Shown: piece after piece, positions 16,210 to 26,077 of the stretch
How positions within the stretch are numbered: the first letter of the stretch is position 1
Layout: every line of letters begins with the position of its first letter
Assembly (NCBI GenBank): GCA_934454405.1
Contig: CAKSFN010000007.1
Location: 1 to 64,000, forward strand
Length of the DNA stretch: 64,000 nt
Origin: an uncultured Eubacteriales bacterium
Lineage (GTDB): Bacteria > Bacillota > Clostridia > Oscillospirales > UBA644
Reading direction: 5' to 3'
Notes under the pieces: generated by a model
Seen by the model: the letters and a program-made list of their open reading frames with translations, nothing else
Told to the model about the DNA's origin: nothing
Databases searched by the model: none
Program-made: the position numbers and the translations under genes

Positions 16210-18801
16210 ATGGCGAAGGCACCGCAGTTGTCTCCGATGATGCAGCAGTACGTCGAGATGAAGAAAAAGTACAAGGATTATATCCTGATGTACCGTCTCG
16301 GAGACTTCTATGAAATGTTTTTTGACGACGCGGTTATTGCGAGTAAAGAGCTTGACATAGTTCTCACAGGCAAGGATTGCGGTCTTGAAGAGCGCGCGCC
16401 GATGTGCGGGATCCCGTATCACAGCGTTGACGGCTATATTTCACGGCTTGTTCAGCACGGCTACAAGGTTTCCGTTTGCGAACAGGTAAAAGATCCCGTA
16501 ACAAACGACGTAACTCACCGCGAAGTCGTTCGGATGATAACGCCCGGAACCGTTACCGACCCCGAAATGCTTGATGAAAGCAAAAACAACTATATTGTCG
16601 GAGCGTTTTGCGAAAACGGGAAGATATGTCTCTGCTTTGTGGATATTTCCACGGGAGATATGTTTTTATCGGGCTCGTATAAGATTTCCGATCCGACGGT
16701 TGCAAACGAGCTGGGAAAGTATTCGCCGCGCGAGATCTACGCTTCGCCCGAAGCCTGTGAGACGGCGCCCGTAAAGAATTATATTGCGGCGTCGGCGGGG
16801 TGTATGCTCACGCGAGGAGAGGTTTGTGCAGAGGCGAGAGACCTTCTCGAAAAACAAACGGGACAGACGGTTTCGGCTCTAGGACTTTCCGACAACATCT
16901 TGGCGACGGTGACGGCGGGCTCCCTTCTGAAATATCTTTTCGACACTCAGCTTTGTTCTCTTGACCATATAAAGAGGCTGACTCTTACCGGCGAATTCGC
17001 GTATGCGCAGATCGACCTTTCGACTTGGCGCAATCTCGAAATCGTGGAGACGATGCGCTTAAAGGAAAAGAAAGGATCTCTGCTCGGCGTTCTCGACAAA
17101 ACGCAGACTGCCATGGGTGCGCGTCTGCTTCGCAATTTTCTTGAGAAGCCGCTTACAAACGTCGATGAGATAATCGGCAGGCAGGGAAGTGTCCGCGATT
17201 TTTACGAAAACAACATCGAGCGTTCCGAACTGCGCGATCTGCTTTCGGGAATCAGAGATATTGACCGTCTTTTGACAAAAGTCGTTTACGGCTCCGTCAA
17301 TCCGAGGGACATGAAAAATCTCGCGGCCTCGTTTTCACCGCTCCCGCGTATTTTCGAAATACTTCGCGGAGGCAAATTCGGCTCGGCGTATCTGAAAAAT
17401 CTGCTTCGCGGCTCGGATGAGCTTTCCGATATAACGGCGCACATAGAGGCGGCAGTAAACGACGATCCTCCCGTCGCGATGAAAGACGGCGGCATTATCA
17501 GGGACGGTTATAATTCGGAGGTGGACGAGCTTCGGGTTCTTCTTACGGACGCGAAACGCATAATGGTCGGGCTTGAAGCCTCCGAAAAAGAAAAGACGGG
17601 AATAAAGACTCTGAAAGTTGGCTACAACAAGGTTTTCGGATATTATATCGAAGTTCCGAACGGAAGCCGCGAGCTCGTTCCCGACACATACATAAGGAAG
17701 CAGACGCTTGTCGGCGGAGAACGCTTTATAACGCCCGAGCTTAAAGAGATAGAGGAAAAGCTTCTGACCGCGCGCGACGATCTCGTCGCGCTTGAATACA
17801 AACTGTTTTCTGAACTTGTTCTCGGTATAAAAGAGTGCGTAGACCGCATTAAAGCGTCTTCGCGCGCCGTCGCTTACGTCGATGTTCTTACAACGCTTGC
17901 GGAGGTCGCCGTCAAAAACGGGTACGTTTGTCCGACCGTTAATTCCGACAGTGTTATCGACATCAGAAACGGCAGGCATCCCGTCGTCGAAAAAATGCTG
18001 AAAAACGAGGTGTTCGTTCCGAACGACACTTTTCTTGACACCGCCGATTTCCGTATGGCGATAATAACGGGCCCCAATATGGCGGGAAAATCCACCTATA
18101 TGCGCGCCGTTGCGTTGATAACGCTTCTTGCGCAGATAGGCTCTTTTGTTCCGGCCTCCGCCGCGACGATAGGCGTTGTCGATAAGATATTCACCCGTGT
18201 CGGCGCCGCCGACGACCTTGCCTCGGGACAGTCTACCTTTATGGTGGAAATGAACGAGGTCGCATATATACTCAAAAATGCGACGAAGAAGAGCTTGCTC
18301 ATCTTTGATGAAATAGGACGCGGAACGTCAACCTACGACGGTATGAGCATTGCCCGCGCCGTGCTTGAATACGTTGCCGAAAAAATAAAAGCCAAATCTC
18401 TTTTTGCAACGCACTATCATGAGCTTGTCGCTCTCGAAAACACGGTTGACGGCGTTAAAAACTTCAATGTCGCGGCTAAAAAACGCGGAAATACGATAAC
18501 TTTCCTCCGAAAGATAGTCCCGGGAGGAACGGACGACAGCTACGGCATTGACGTCGCCCGTCTTGCAGGTGTTCCTGAAACCGTTATCGTTCGCGCGCAG
18601 GAAGTTCTCAAAGAGATCGAGTCGGAACAGCCGAAGGTCGTTGTAAAAAAAGAAGAAAAAAGCGAAGAACCCGATCTTTTCAACACCGTTGCATCCGACG
18701 AAATAACAGAACGGCTCAAAAACATCGACCCGACGGTTTTAACGCCGATTGAAGCGATGAACGAGCTGTATGCTCTTGTACAAAAGGCCAAAAATCAATG
18801 A
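16210..18801 (+). CDS. mutS: DNA mismatch-repair protein MutS
   Basis: Mismatch-recognition ATPase, 863 aa. The N-terminal mismatch-binding domain has the FYEMF motif (residues ~35-39), followed by the connector, lever and clamp. The ABC-type ATPase shows Walker A GPNMAGKSTYMRAVA, Walker B with FDEIGRGTSTYDG and the FATHYHEL switch. A lysine/glutamate-rich linker precedes the C-terminal helical segment. AAGGAGA precedes the ATG. mutL starts 17 bases after the stop. Confidence 0.97.
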   Translation: MAKAPQLSPMMQQYVEMKKKYKDYILMYRLGDFYEMFFDDAVIASKELDIVLTGKDCGLEERAPMCGIPYHSVDGYISRLVQHGYKVSVCEQVKDPVTNDVTHREVVRMITPGTVTDPEMLDESKNNYIVGAFCENGKICLCFVDISTGDMFLSGSYKISDPTVANELGKYSPREIYASPEACETAPVKNYIAASAGCMLTRGEVCAEARDLLEKQTGQTVSALGLSDNILATVTAGSLLKYLFDTQLCSLDHIKRLTLTGEFAYAQIDLSTWRNLEIVETMRLKEKKGSLLGVLDKTQTAMGARLLRNFLEKPLTNVDEIIGRQGSVRDFYENNIERSELRDLLSGIRDIDRLLTKVVYGSVNPRDMKNLAASFSPLPRIFEILRGGKFGSAYLKNLLRGSDELSDITAHIEAAVNDDPPVAMKDGGIIRDGYNSEVDELRVLLTDAKRIMVGLEASEKEKTGIKTLKVGYNKVFGYYIEVPNGSRELVPDTYIRKQTLVGGERFITPELKEIEEKLLTARDDLVALEYKLFSELVLGIKECVDRIKASSRAVAYVDVLTTLAEVAVKNGYVCPTVNSDSVIDIRNGRHPVVEKMLKNEVFVPNDTFLDTADFRMAIITGPNMAGKSTYMRAVALITLLAQIGSFVPASAATIGVVDKIFTRVGAADDLASGQSTFMVEMNEVAYILKNATKKSLLIFDEIGRGTSTYDGMSIARAVLEYVAEKIKAKSLFATHYHELVALENTVDGVKNFNVAAKKRGNTITFLRKIVPGGTDDSYGIDVARLAGVPETVIVRAQEVLKEIESEQPKVVVKKEEKSEEPDLFNTVASDEITERLKNIDPTVLTPIEAMNELYALVQKAKNQ

Positions 18802-18817
18802 TTTTCGGAGAAGACTG

Positions 18818-20884
18818 ATGAAAATACATATTCTTGACAGTTCCGTTGCCAATCTTATCGCGGCGGGCGAGGTCGTCGAAAGACCTGCGTCCGTTGTAAA
18901 GGAGCTTGTCGAAAACTCCGTCGATGCCGGCGCAACAAAAATCTCGGTTGAGATATTAAAAGGCGGCGTTGACCTTATTAAAGTGACCGACAACGGCTGC
19001 GGAATGACGGAAGAGGACGCGCGCGCTGCCTTTCATAAGCACGCAACATCAAAAATCGCGACGAAGGAAGACCTTTACAACATCGGGACGCTCGGATTCC
19101 GAGGCGAGGCACTTGCCGCGATAAGCGCGGTCTCGCGCGTTGAGCTGACCACGAAAACAAGAGATGCCGTCGGAGGCGTTCGTCTGACCCTTGAAGCAGG
19201 GGAGCTTTGCGGTGACGTCGTGTCTTCCGAGGAGGTCGGATGTGCGGACGGCTCGGTGTTTTGTATAAAAGATCTTTTCTATAATGTTCCCGCAAGAAAG
19301 AAATTTCTTAAAAGCGAGCAGGCGGAGGCGGGCGCGATAAGCTCCGTTGTTCATAAACTTGCTTTGTCTCACCCCGAAATATCGTTTCGCCTGACCGTCG
19401 GAGGAAAAGAAACCCTGTTCACCTCCGGCAGCGGAAAGCTCGAAGACGCGATTTTTTCCGTTTACGGGAAAAATCTGACGCAGAACCTCGTGCCTGTCAG
19501 AATGAAAAACGACGATTTCCGTCTGACGGGTTTTATCGGAACGCCGCTGTTTTCAAAGCCGAACCGGAATATGCAGCTTTTCTATGTCAACGGGCGAATC
19601 ATACGCTCCCGTCTGCTTCAGACCTGCCTTGAAAACGCGTATAAAAATTCCATGCTGATAGGCAGATATCCCGTTTGCGTTCTCTTTTTGCGGGTTGACA
19701 ATTCGAGCATTGACATAAACGTTCATCCGTCCAAGCTTGAAATTAAATTCGGCGACGAAAAAAGCGTTTCCGCTTTTATGAACGACGCTTTGAGGACTGC
19801 TCTCTCTTTTGACAGCGGAGTGAAGCGTATCGAAATCAAGCCGAATTCAAAAGATGTTTTTAAGCTTCCGTTTGAAAATTCGGAGGCTCGGAAAAAGATT
19901 GATAAACCTGAAAAAACCGTTGAAAAAATCAAAAACTACGGCGAGTGGCAGGTCGTGACGAACGTCCCGGTTCGGGACGCTTCGAAAAAAACTCCGACGG
20001 AACGGGGAATCGGTGAAAAACCTTCGGATTCCGCGGGAACGGCTGCCGTAAAAGAAGATATCTCGGAATTTGAGGCGCTGAAAAAAATGCTTCTCGAAAG
20101 AGCCGCGGCGGCTGAAAAACCCGTGGATATTCTGCGGGACGATTCTTCGCTTCTTGCCCTGAACTCCGTGAACGTCGAAAAAAGAGAGCCGAATGCGGAT
20201 AAATACGCGCCCTCCGTAACTCCCCCCGGGGCAGAGACGCTGAAGCCGGCAAAAACGGAAACGGTTGTTTTGCAGACTTCCGACGCTGAAAAAGGAGAAG
20301 ACCCCTCTCTTTTGAAAAAAACGGTCGAATTCCGAACAGTGGGCGAAGTCTTTGATTCTTTCATAATCGTTGAAAAGGACAGTGACGTTCTGTTTATAGA
20401 CAAACACGCCCTCCACGAGCGTATGAATTTTGAAAAGCTGAAAAGGGGAACCGTCGGTTCTCAATATCTTCTCAGCCCGATAGTCGTCGATCTCGGCGCT
20501 TCGGAAAACCTGATCGTAACCGAAAATGCGGAAGAACTGGAGAAGGCGGGCTTTGAGGTTGAGGATTTCGGCGGCAGCGTCATTGTGCGAATGATACCGC
20601 AGATTCTCGAAAGCTCCGACGTTGAATACGTTCTTTCGAAATTTGCCGAAAACTATGAAAATCTGAAGCTCGAAAAAAACGATTTGCTTGACGAGTTTCT
20701 TCACGACTGCGCCTGCAAGGCTTCGATCAAAGCGGGAATGCATACTTCCGCGTACGAAACGGAAAAGCTTATAAGAACTTATTTTGAGCATGAGAATGAC
20801 TTGAAATACTGTCCTCACGGTCGTCCGATAACTTTCGCCCTGTCGAAAACCGCAATAGAGAAGCAGTTTAAGAGGATTGTGTGA
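18818..20884 (+). CDS. mutL: DNA mismatch-repair endonuclease MutL
   Basis: GHKL ATPase of mismatch repair, 688 aa. N-terminal motifs are LIAAGEVVERPASVVKELVE, DNGCGM and GFRGEALAAISAVS. A variable linker spans ~345-500. The C-terminal domain carries the metal-dependent endonuclease motif DKHALHERMNFE (consensus D-x-H-A-x2-E-x4-E), an ACKAS segment and CPHGRP, so this is a nicking MutL, as in bacteria lacking MutH. The ATG at 18818 follows CGGAG; an in-frame start inside mutS is not supported. The stop overlaps the miaA start. Confidence 0.96.
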   Translation: MKIHILDSSVANLIAAGEVVERPASVVKELVENSVDAGATKISVEILKGGVDLIKVTDNGCGMTEEDARAAFHKHATSKIATKEDLYNIGTLGFRGEALAAISAVSRVELTTKTRDAVGGVRLTLEAGELCGDVVSSEEVGCADGSVFCIKDLFYNVPARKKFLKSEQAEAGAISSVVHKLALSHPEISFRLTVGGKETLFTSGSGKLEDAIFSVYGKNLTQNLVPVRMKNDDFRLTGFIGTPLFSKPNRNMQLFYVNGRIIRSRLLQTCLENAYKNSMLIGRYPVCVLFLRVDNSSIDINVHPSKLEIKFGDEKSVSAFMNDALRTALSFDSGVKRIEIKPNSKDVFKLPFENSEARKKIDKPEKTVEKIKNYGEWQVVTNVPVRDASKKTPTERGIGEKPSDSAGTAAVKEDISEFEALKKMLLERAAAAEKPVDILRDDSSLLALNSVNVEKREPNADKYAPSVTPPGAETLKPAKTETVVLQTSDAEKGEDPSLLKKTVEFRTVGEVFDSFIIVEKDSDVLFIDKHALHERMNFEKLKRGTVGSQYLLSPIVVDLGASENLIVTENAEELEKAGFEVEDFGGSVIVRMIPQILESSDVEYVLSKFAENYENLKLEKNDLLDEFLHDCACKASIKAGMHTSAYETEKLIRTYFEHENDLKYCPHGRPITFALSKTAIEKQFKRIV

Positions 20885-21828
20885 TGAATAACCGTGTAAT
20901 AGTTGTTGTCGGCCCGACCGCAAGCGGTAAAACAAAGCTTGCGGTTGAGATAGCTAAAAGATATAACGGAGAGATCGTTTCCGCCGATTCCATGCAGATC
21001 TATAAATATATGGATATAGGCACGGCAAAACCGACCGAGGAGGAAAAACAGGGAATCGCACATCATCTTATAAGCATAGTCGAGCCGACGGAAACCTTTA
21101 CGCTGCAAGATTATCTCGACCGCGCCAAGGTCTGCGTCGACGATATTCTTTCACGCGGAAAGATTCCGATTATCGCAGGCGGAACCGGACTTTATGTTAC
21201 TTCCTTCATAGAAAATATAAGTCTTTCCGAAGCCGAAACAGACCTCGAATACAGAGAATATCTTGCAAAACGCGCCGAAAAAGAGGGGAATGAAGTGCTC
21301 CTTGCGGAACTTGCGGAGATAGACCCGGAGACGGCGGATAAGCTGCACCCGAATAACGTCAAACGCATAATTCGCGCGCTTGAGCTTTATCATACGTCGG
21401 GAAAAACCGTGTCTGTGCAAAATGCACTTTCCAGGCAGAGCCCTTCGCCTTATGAGTTTTTTGAAACGGGGCTGCGGTTTGCCGACAGAAAGACGCTTTA
21501 CGGCAGAATCAACCGCAGGGTTGACGAAATGTTTCGCGCAGGGCTGGAAAATGAGGTCTCGACGCTTCTTGAGAGCGGAAAACTGACGCGTGAATGCAAC
21601 GCTTTTCAGGCGATAGGGTATAAACAGTTCGCTCCGTATTTTGACGGTGAGACGGATATTGATGAAGTTGCTGAAAACATAAAGCGAGAGAGCCGACGGT
21701 ACGCGAAACGCCAGCTGACATGGCTTCGCCGCGACGAAAATATCCGTTGGGTCGAAGCGGACGGCTTTGATATTGAACATTTTTTTAACAATTTATCGGA
21801 ATGTATAGAAGAATTTCTGTATGTATGA
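20884..21828 (+). CDS. miaA: tRNA dimethylallyltransferase
   Basis: Transfers a dimethylallyl group to A37 of tRNAs reading UNN codons, the substrate step for MiaB. The 314-aa protein has the P-loop GPTASGKTKLAVEIA, the SADSMQIYKYMDIGTAKP substrate motif, and the later GTGLY and LTWLRRDENIRW segments. It starts at ATG 20884, overlapping the mutL stop (TGATG); a GTG one codon earlier is possible. It ends the operon. Confidence 0.96.
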   Translation: MNNRVIVVVGPTASGKTKLAVEIAKRYNGEIVSADSMQIYKYMDIGTAKPTEEEKQGIAHHLISIVEPTETFTLQDYLDRAKVCVDDILSRGKIPIIAGGTGLYVTSFIENISLSEAETDLEYREYLAKRAEKEGNEVLLAELAEIDPETADKLHPNNVKRIIRALELYHTSGKTVSVQNALSRQSPSPYEFFETGLRFADRKTLYGRINRRVDEMFRAGLENEVSTLLESGKLTRECNAFQAIGYKQFAPYFDGETDIDEVAENIKRESRRYAKRQLTWLRRDENIRWVEADGFDIEHFFNNLSECIEEFLYV

Positions 21829-21877
21829 TATAATTACGCATATATAAACAAATAAGTGATATGTGAGCGGTGCGGTT

Positions 21878-23110
21878 ATGGAGAAAAAAGTATTCAAGAC
21901 GATACTTGTTATTGTTGTTGTGCTTTTGTGCGGCTATTTTCTCTTTGGTATCGTGCCTTCTTTTCTGTTTGATGCGGATTTTACCGTTGAGTCTGTTGAG
22001 GATTGCGTTTATCACGACACCGTCGCTGTCGAAGGAGTGGCGCTCCGCACGGAAACCTCGCTGTTTGCGGGCTCCGATTGCGCGACTTTGGTTCACGAGG
22101 TCTCCGACGGGGAGCGGGTTGCCGTCGGCACTTCCGTCGCTATGGTAAGCAGCAAGGCGTTTTCGGAAGAGGACGAGCAGCGTCTGCTTTTTTTGAACCG
22201 GAGCATTAAGATTTTAACAAAGACCGTCAGCAGCGTTATCACTTCGGACGCCGCCTCTCTTGATTTGGACAGCAGAGAGGCTCTTTACGATTATCTCGAC
22301 TCCTGCGCATCGACCGATATGCAGAAAATTCTTTCCTGTGAAGCGAATCTTCAGACCGCCTTCAACAAGAAAAATATTAACAAGAACGGCGACCGCGGCT
22401 ATTCCGAAAAACTTGACGAATATCTGAACGAACGGAACGCGATAATCGAAAAATACACTTCCGTGGAAAAAAGCGTGCCTTCCGCGGCGGCGGGATATTT
22501 TTACAGCGGATACGACGGCTTCGAGCATCTGGCGGCATCCGATTTTGAGAGCATGACGGTTTCGAAGCTCGACGGTATACTTTCTTCGGAAGGAGAAGCC
22601 TGTCCGAGCGATTATGTCGGAAAGGTTCAGACGACGCCGTATTGGGTATTCGCCGCAAAAATGAAAACGGAGGATGCCTCCGCTCTTAAAAAGGGCGCGA
22701 CCGAAAAGATAGAGTTCAGGTTTTCCGACGGCTCCAAAAAAACGCTTTCGACAAGCGTTGTTTCGATATCTTCCGAAGAAAACGGCTATGTTTGCGTGTG
22801 CTTCCGCTGCGGTGTGATGACCGAGAAGGAGCTTTCGCTGAGAAAGGCGGGCTGCAAGCTTATAAACTCGACTTATTCGGGCTTAAAAGTCAGCAATAAG
22901 GCGCTGCGCGTTGTTGACGGCGCCGACGGCGTATATGTCCTGATAGGACAAAAGGTCGTGTTCAAGCCGGTTGAGATTTTGTTTTCAACCGAGGAGTTTT
23001 CCATAGTTAAAGCAAAAAGCGATTACAATGCGCGCCGTTTAACGGTAAACGATGAGATCATTTGCGGCGGCAAGGATATGTTTGACGGGAAGATTGTTAA
23101 TGCGAAATAG
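21878..23110 (+). CDS. HlyD-like single-pass membrane protein
   Basis: A 410-aa protein with one N-terminal membrane segment (TILVIVVVLLCGYFLFGIVP, residues ~7-26) and a large extracytoplasmic part. Residues ~45-90 contain a biotinyl-lipoyl-like strand pair (VHEVSDGERVAVGTSVAMV) and the C-terminal half repeats beta-rich patterns, as in HlyD-type periplasmic adaptors; a central helical insert lies at ~95-180. No export ATPase or permease is adjacent, so a role in cell-envelope assembly near the sepF-divIVA cluster is as plausible as export. The ribosome site is weak, and an alternative GTG start lies 15 bases earlier. Confidence 0.6.
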   Translation: MEKKVFKTILVIVVVLLCGYFLFGIVPSFLFDADFTVESVEDCVYHDTVAVEGVALRTETSLFAGSDCATLVHEVSDGERVAVGTSVAMVSSKAFSEEDEQRLLFLNRSIKILTKTVSSVITSDAASLDLDSREALYDYLDSCASTDMQKILSCEANLQTAFNKKNINKNGDRGYSEKLDEYLNERNAIIEKYTSVEKSVPSAAAGYFYSGYDGFEHLAASDFESMTVSKLDGILSSEGEACPSDYVGKVQTTPYWVFAAKMKTEDASALKKGATEKIEFRFSDGSKKTLSTSVVSISSEENGYVCVCFRCGVMTEKELSLRKAGCKLINSTYSGLKVSNKALRVVDGADGVYVLIGQKVVFKPVEILFSTEEFSIVKAKSDYNARRLTVNDEIICGGKDMFDGKIVNAK

Positions 23111-23771
23111 AATTTTGAGCAACAAAGCCGAAATAGAACGGCGTATTGAAGAAGCGAAAGCGCGCGGCGGTTTTGACGCTGACGTAACGATAGTTGCGGT
23201 CACAAAATATCAGACAATAGAGGACACGAACGCCGCGATTGAGGTCGGATTGGAGAATATCGGCGAAAACTACGTTCAGCACCTGAAAGAAAAAGACGCG
23301 CTGCTTCTTCCGTGCAAAAGGCATTTTATAGGGCATTTGCAGACAAACAAGGTAAAGGCGCTCCTTTCGATGAAGGATATAGCTTTGATACAGTCCGTCG
23401 ATTCCGTAAAACTTGCGGCGGAGATTGATAAATACTCGGAAAAACTCGGAAAAACGACCGAAATCCTTTTGCAGGTCAACATCGGCGACGAGGCGCAGAA
23501 ATTCGGAGTAGAACCGTCGGAAACCGTTGCTCTCGCGCGCGACGCGGCGGATTTTGAGCATATAAAAGTCAGAGGTCTTATGGCAACGATGCCCATTGAA
23601 AAGGATATTCGCTGTTACAAGGCGTTCAAGGAGCTTTTTGAAAAAGTGAAAGCCTGCAATATTCCCGGTATTGATATGGATATTCTCTCAATGGGTATGT
23701 CAAACGATTTTGAGGAGGCTGTCGAATGCGGGGCAAATATGGTTCGCATAGGCACGGCTCTCTTTAAATAA
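23100..23771 (+). CDS. yggS: YggS/YlmE-family PLP homeostasis protein
   Basis: Single-domain fold-type III PLP-binding protein that keeps free pyridoxal phosphate in balance. 223 aa; the PLP lysine is in the N-terminal VAVTKYQT, followed by ENYVQ, HFIGHLQTNK, and the phosphate-binding end LSMGMSNDFEEAVECGANMVRIGTALF. The ATG at 23100 overlaps the 3' end of the preceding gene by 11 bases. It lies immediately before sepF, the usual cell-division cluster position. Confidence 0.92.
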   Translation: MRNRILSNKAEIERRIEEAKARGGFDADVTIVAVTKYQTIEDTNAAIEVGLENIGENYVQHLKEKDALLLPCKRHFIGHLQTNKVKALLSMKDIALIQSVDSVKLAAEIDKYSEKLGKTTEILLQVNIGDEAQKFGVEPSETVALARDAADFEHIKVRGLMATMPIEKDIRCYKAFKELFEKVKACNIPGIDMDILSMGMSNDFEEAVECGANMVRIGTALFK

Positions 23772-23799
23772 ATTTACTTTCGGAAAGGAAGATTTTGTT

Positions 23800-24216
23800 A
23801 TGGCAAATATCAAACAGATTCTCGGTTTCGGCTCCGACACCGACGATTATGAAGATGATGTTGAATATGAAGAAGAGGCAACCGAAGAAAAAGCGGCTCC
23901 CAAGCGCGCTTCGAGAGCTTCGCGCAATTCCGCGCCCGCTTCTTCCGGAAGAAGACCTAATTTCATACTTTGCAAACCCGATGATAAAAGCGCTATGCAG
24001 TCCGTTGCCGACGATGTGATTTCCGGAAAATCCGTTATACTTAATCTTGAAAACATTCAAAAGGACACGAAGCGTATCGTAGACTTCCTTTACGGCGTTG
24101 TTTACGCACTCGACGGTTCCGTTAAAAAAGTCGCGGATCATACATATCTTATCGCTCCCGGCGGCGTTGACATAACGGGAGAGATGGATAACGACACGGA
24201 GGAGTCCGTCTTTTGA
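23800..24216 (+). CDS. sepF: Cell-division protein SepF
   Basis: FtsZ-bundling membrane anchor of the division ring, 138 aa. The first ~12 residues (MANIKQILGFG) form the membrane-binding helix. Residues 13-50 are an acidic then basic disordered linker, and 52-125 are the SepF core (SVILNLENIQKDTKRIVDFLYGVVYALDG and HTYLIAPGGVDI). GGAAAGGA lies upstream of the ATG. It is coupled to ylmH. Confidence 0.95.
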   Translation: MANIKQILGFGSDTDDYEDDVEYEEEATEEKAAPKRASRASRNSAPASSGRRPNFILCKPDDKSAMQSVADDVISGKSVILNLENIQKDTKRIVDFLYGVVYALDGSVKKVADHTYLIAPGGVDITGEMDNDTEESVF

Positions 24217-24977
24217 CGGACGCGGAACTCTTTGCCCGCAGAATTGCCGACCATGCAGATGCGGCGATGCGGAATTCCGTTGAATATACGGGATTTCTTT
24301 CCGAAGACGAGCAGGATGAGTGCGCGCGGATACTGAAAAAGCGCGGCGTTTGCTTTTCGTTCTGCGGCGGCGCGGAAAATGCGGAGCGCAAAATGTGCGC
24401 GATATATTCCGATTCTTTTTCCGAAGATTGGCTGTCTTTTCCGCTTTCTCTCGTGGAAATTACATTGCGCGACAAAACCGCGCAGGTTCGTCATCCCGAT
24501 TGCCTCGGAAGCATTCTCGGTCTCGGTCTGAAAAGAAGCGTCATAGGCGATATAGTCTTTTCGGACGGAAAAATATATGTCGTCGCCGAGGAAAATATCG
24601 CAAAACATATCTGTTCTCAACTCAGCCGAATAGGCAAATACGCGTGTTCCGCAGAGATTGCCGATGAAACAAAGCGTATCGGCAACGACAGGAAATTTGA
24701 AAACGTGGGGCTTATCGTGGCGTCAAACAGGCTTGACTGCTATGTTGCCGCAATAAGCAGAACTTCGCGTGAAAAAGCGGCTGCCGCCATAAATGCCGGC
24801 TATGTCCGTCTTAACGGCGCGCAGATATATGAAGTTACAAAACGCCTTTCTTTCGGTGACAGGCTTTCCGTTCGCGGCGCGGGGAAATACATTCTTGACT
24901 CCGACCCCGACGTTTGCCCGAAAACGCAGAAAAACAGGCTTAAAATAAACATGAAAAAATATGAAAGTCCCAAATGA
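24213..24977 (+). CDS. ylmH: YlmH-type S4-domain RNA-binding protein
   Basis: A 254-aa RNA-binding protein of the division cluster; in Bacillus YlmH is linked to ribosome rescue. The C-terminal S4 domain (residues ~175-235) shows NRLDCYVAAISRTSREKAAAAINAGYVRLNG. The start is TTG at 24213, overlapping the sepF TGA stop; GGAGGAG lies 8 bases upstream, and no ATG gives a full-length product. Encoded between sepF and divIVA. Confidence 0.88.
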   Translation: MTDAELFARRIADHADAAMRNSVEYTGFLSEDEQDECARILKKRGVCFSFCGGAENAERKMCAIYSDSFSEDWLSFPLSLVEITLRDKTAQVRHPDCLGSILGLGLKRSVIGDIVFSDGKIYVVAEENIAKHICSQLSRIGKYACSAEIADETKRIGNDRKFENVGLIVASNRLDCYVAAISRTSREKAAAAINAGYVRLNGAQIYEVTKRLSFGDRLSVRGAGKYILDSDPDVCPKTQKNRLKINMKKYESPK

Positions 24978-24989
24978 CGGAGGTATTAT

Positions 24990-26060
24990 ATGTTAAGCGT
25001 CAGAGATATTGAAACAAAAACTTTTTCGAGAAGCAAAACAGGATACAAAGAAGAAGAGGTCGAAGCTTTTCTCGACGAGGTAATCGTCGATTATACTTCT
25101 CTGCTTGAAGAAAAGGAAAGTCTCGGCAAAAAAGTTATCGCTTTAAGCGAAAAGCTTGAAAATATCAGAGACGAGCAGGAGGCGCGGATGCAGTCCCTTC
25201 TCAGCACGCAGAAGAGCTATGACGAAGTTATGCGCACCGCGAAAATGAATTCCGAAGCGCTGATAAACGACGCAAAGAAGAAAGCCGACGATATTTTGAA
25301 AACGGCAAAAGAGCAGGCTGACGGATTGACTTCCGACGCGGCTGCAAAGGTTGTCGAGATCGAAAAAGACGGAGAGTCGAAAAAAGCGGAGTATAACGCG
25401 CTTGCTTCCGAGATTGAAACCGTTAAAAAGGCTATTCATGTTCTCTGCGACAAGTTTACCTCCGATGTGGAAAATCTGCCGGAGCTTGCGAAAAAGGAGC
25501 TTGCCGCGATTACCGTGACCGAGCCCGCTCCGCGCCCCGCGCCCGTCGTTGAAGAGGAAACTCCCGTTGAAGACGTGTCCGAGGCTGCGAACGAAGATGA
25601 TTCCGAGATTGATGACAGTGTTCTTGAGGGAAAGACGAAGGTCATTCCCGTTGTTAAAGAAACGAAGATCGCGGACGTTCCCCGCGATGTGACCCGGGAA
25701 AAAATAAACCGCGCGCTTGAAATCGCCGACGAAGAAGACGAAGATATGGTCGGCGATGATGATGACGAAGACTATGAAAGCGATTTCTATTCGAGAAAAA
25801 GAGGCGGACGCCGCGATGACGGCAGAGCCGCAAAAATCAGAAATCTTTTCGGTTCGGACGATTCCGATGATTCAGACGAATACGACGAAGACGAATCCGA
25901 CGAGTTTGACGATGAATTTGAAGAAGAACCGAAAAAGAAAAAGCACTCTTTCTTCGGCTTCGGAAAAAAGAAAAAGAGTCGTGACGACGATTATGACGAT
26001 TACGATGATTATGACGACGATTACGACGATGATGACGACTATTACGACGACGAAGACTGA
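24990..26060 (+). CDS. divIVA: DivIVA-family coiled-coil protein with long acidic tail
   Basis: Membrane-curvature-sensing scaffold for poles and septa, 356 aa. Residues 1-60 are the conserved DivIVA head (MLSVRDIETKTFSRSKTGYKEEEVEAFLDEV); ~35-165 is a coiled coil. Bacterial DivIVA usually ends soon after this, but here about 190 further residues follow: an acidic segment, a short basic part (RKRGGRRDDGR), a lysine cluster (FFGFGKKKKS) and a terminal run of Asp/Tyr repeats. The tail is encoded by GAC/GAT/TAC repeats and probably disordered. GGAGGT precedes the ATG. Followed 17 bases later by ileS. Confidence 0.9.
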   Translation: MLSVRDIETKTFSRSKTGYKEEEVEAFLDEVIVDYTSLLEEKESLGKKVIALSEKLENIRDEQEARMQSLLSTQKSYDEVMRTAKMNSEALINDAKKKADDILKTAKEQADGLTSDAAAKVVEIEKDGESKKAEYNALASEIETVKKAIHVLCDKFTSDVENLPELAKKELAAITVTEPAPRPAPVVEEETPVEDVSEAANEDDSEIDDSVLEGKTKVIPVVKETKIADVPRDVTREKINRALEIADEEDEDMVGDDDDEDYESDFYSRKRGGRRDDGRAAKIRNLFGSDDSDDSDEYDEDESDEFDDEFEEEPKKKKHSFFGFGKKKKSRDDDYDDYDDYDDDYDDDDDYYDDED

Positions 26061-26077
26061 GCAGGAGACTTTCAGCG

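Noticed and set aside
26060..26077. T-box before ileS
   Set aside because: Only 17 bases separate divIVA and ileS; no room for a leader.
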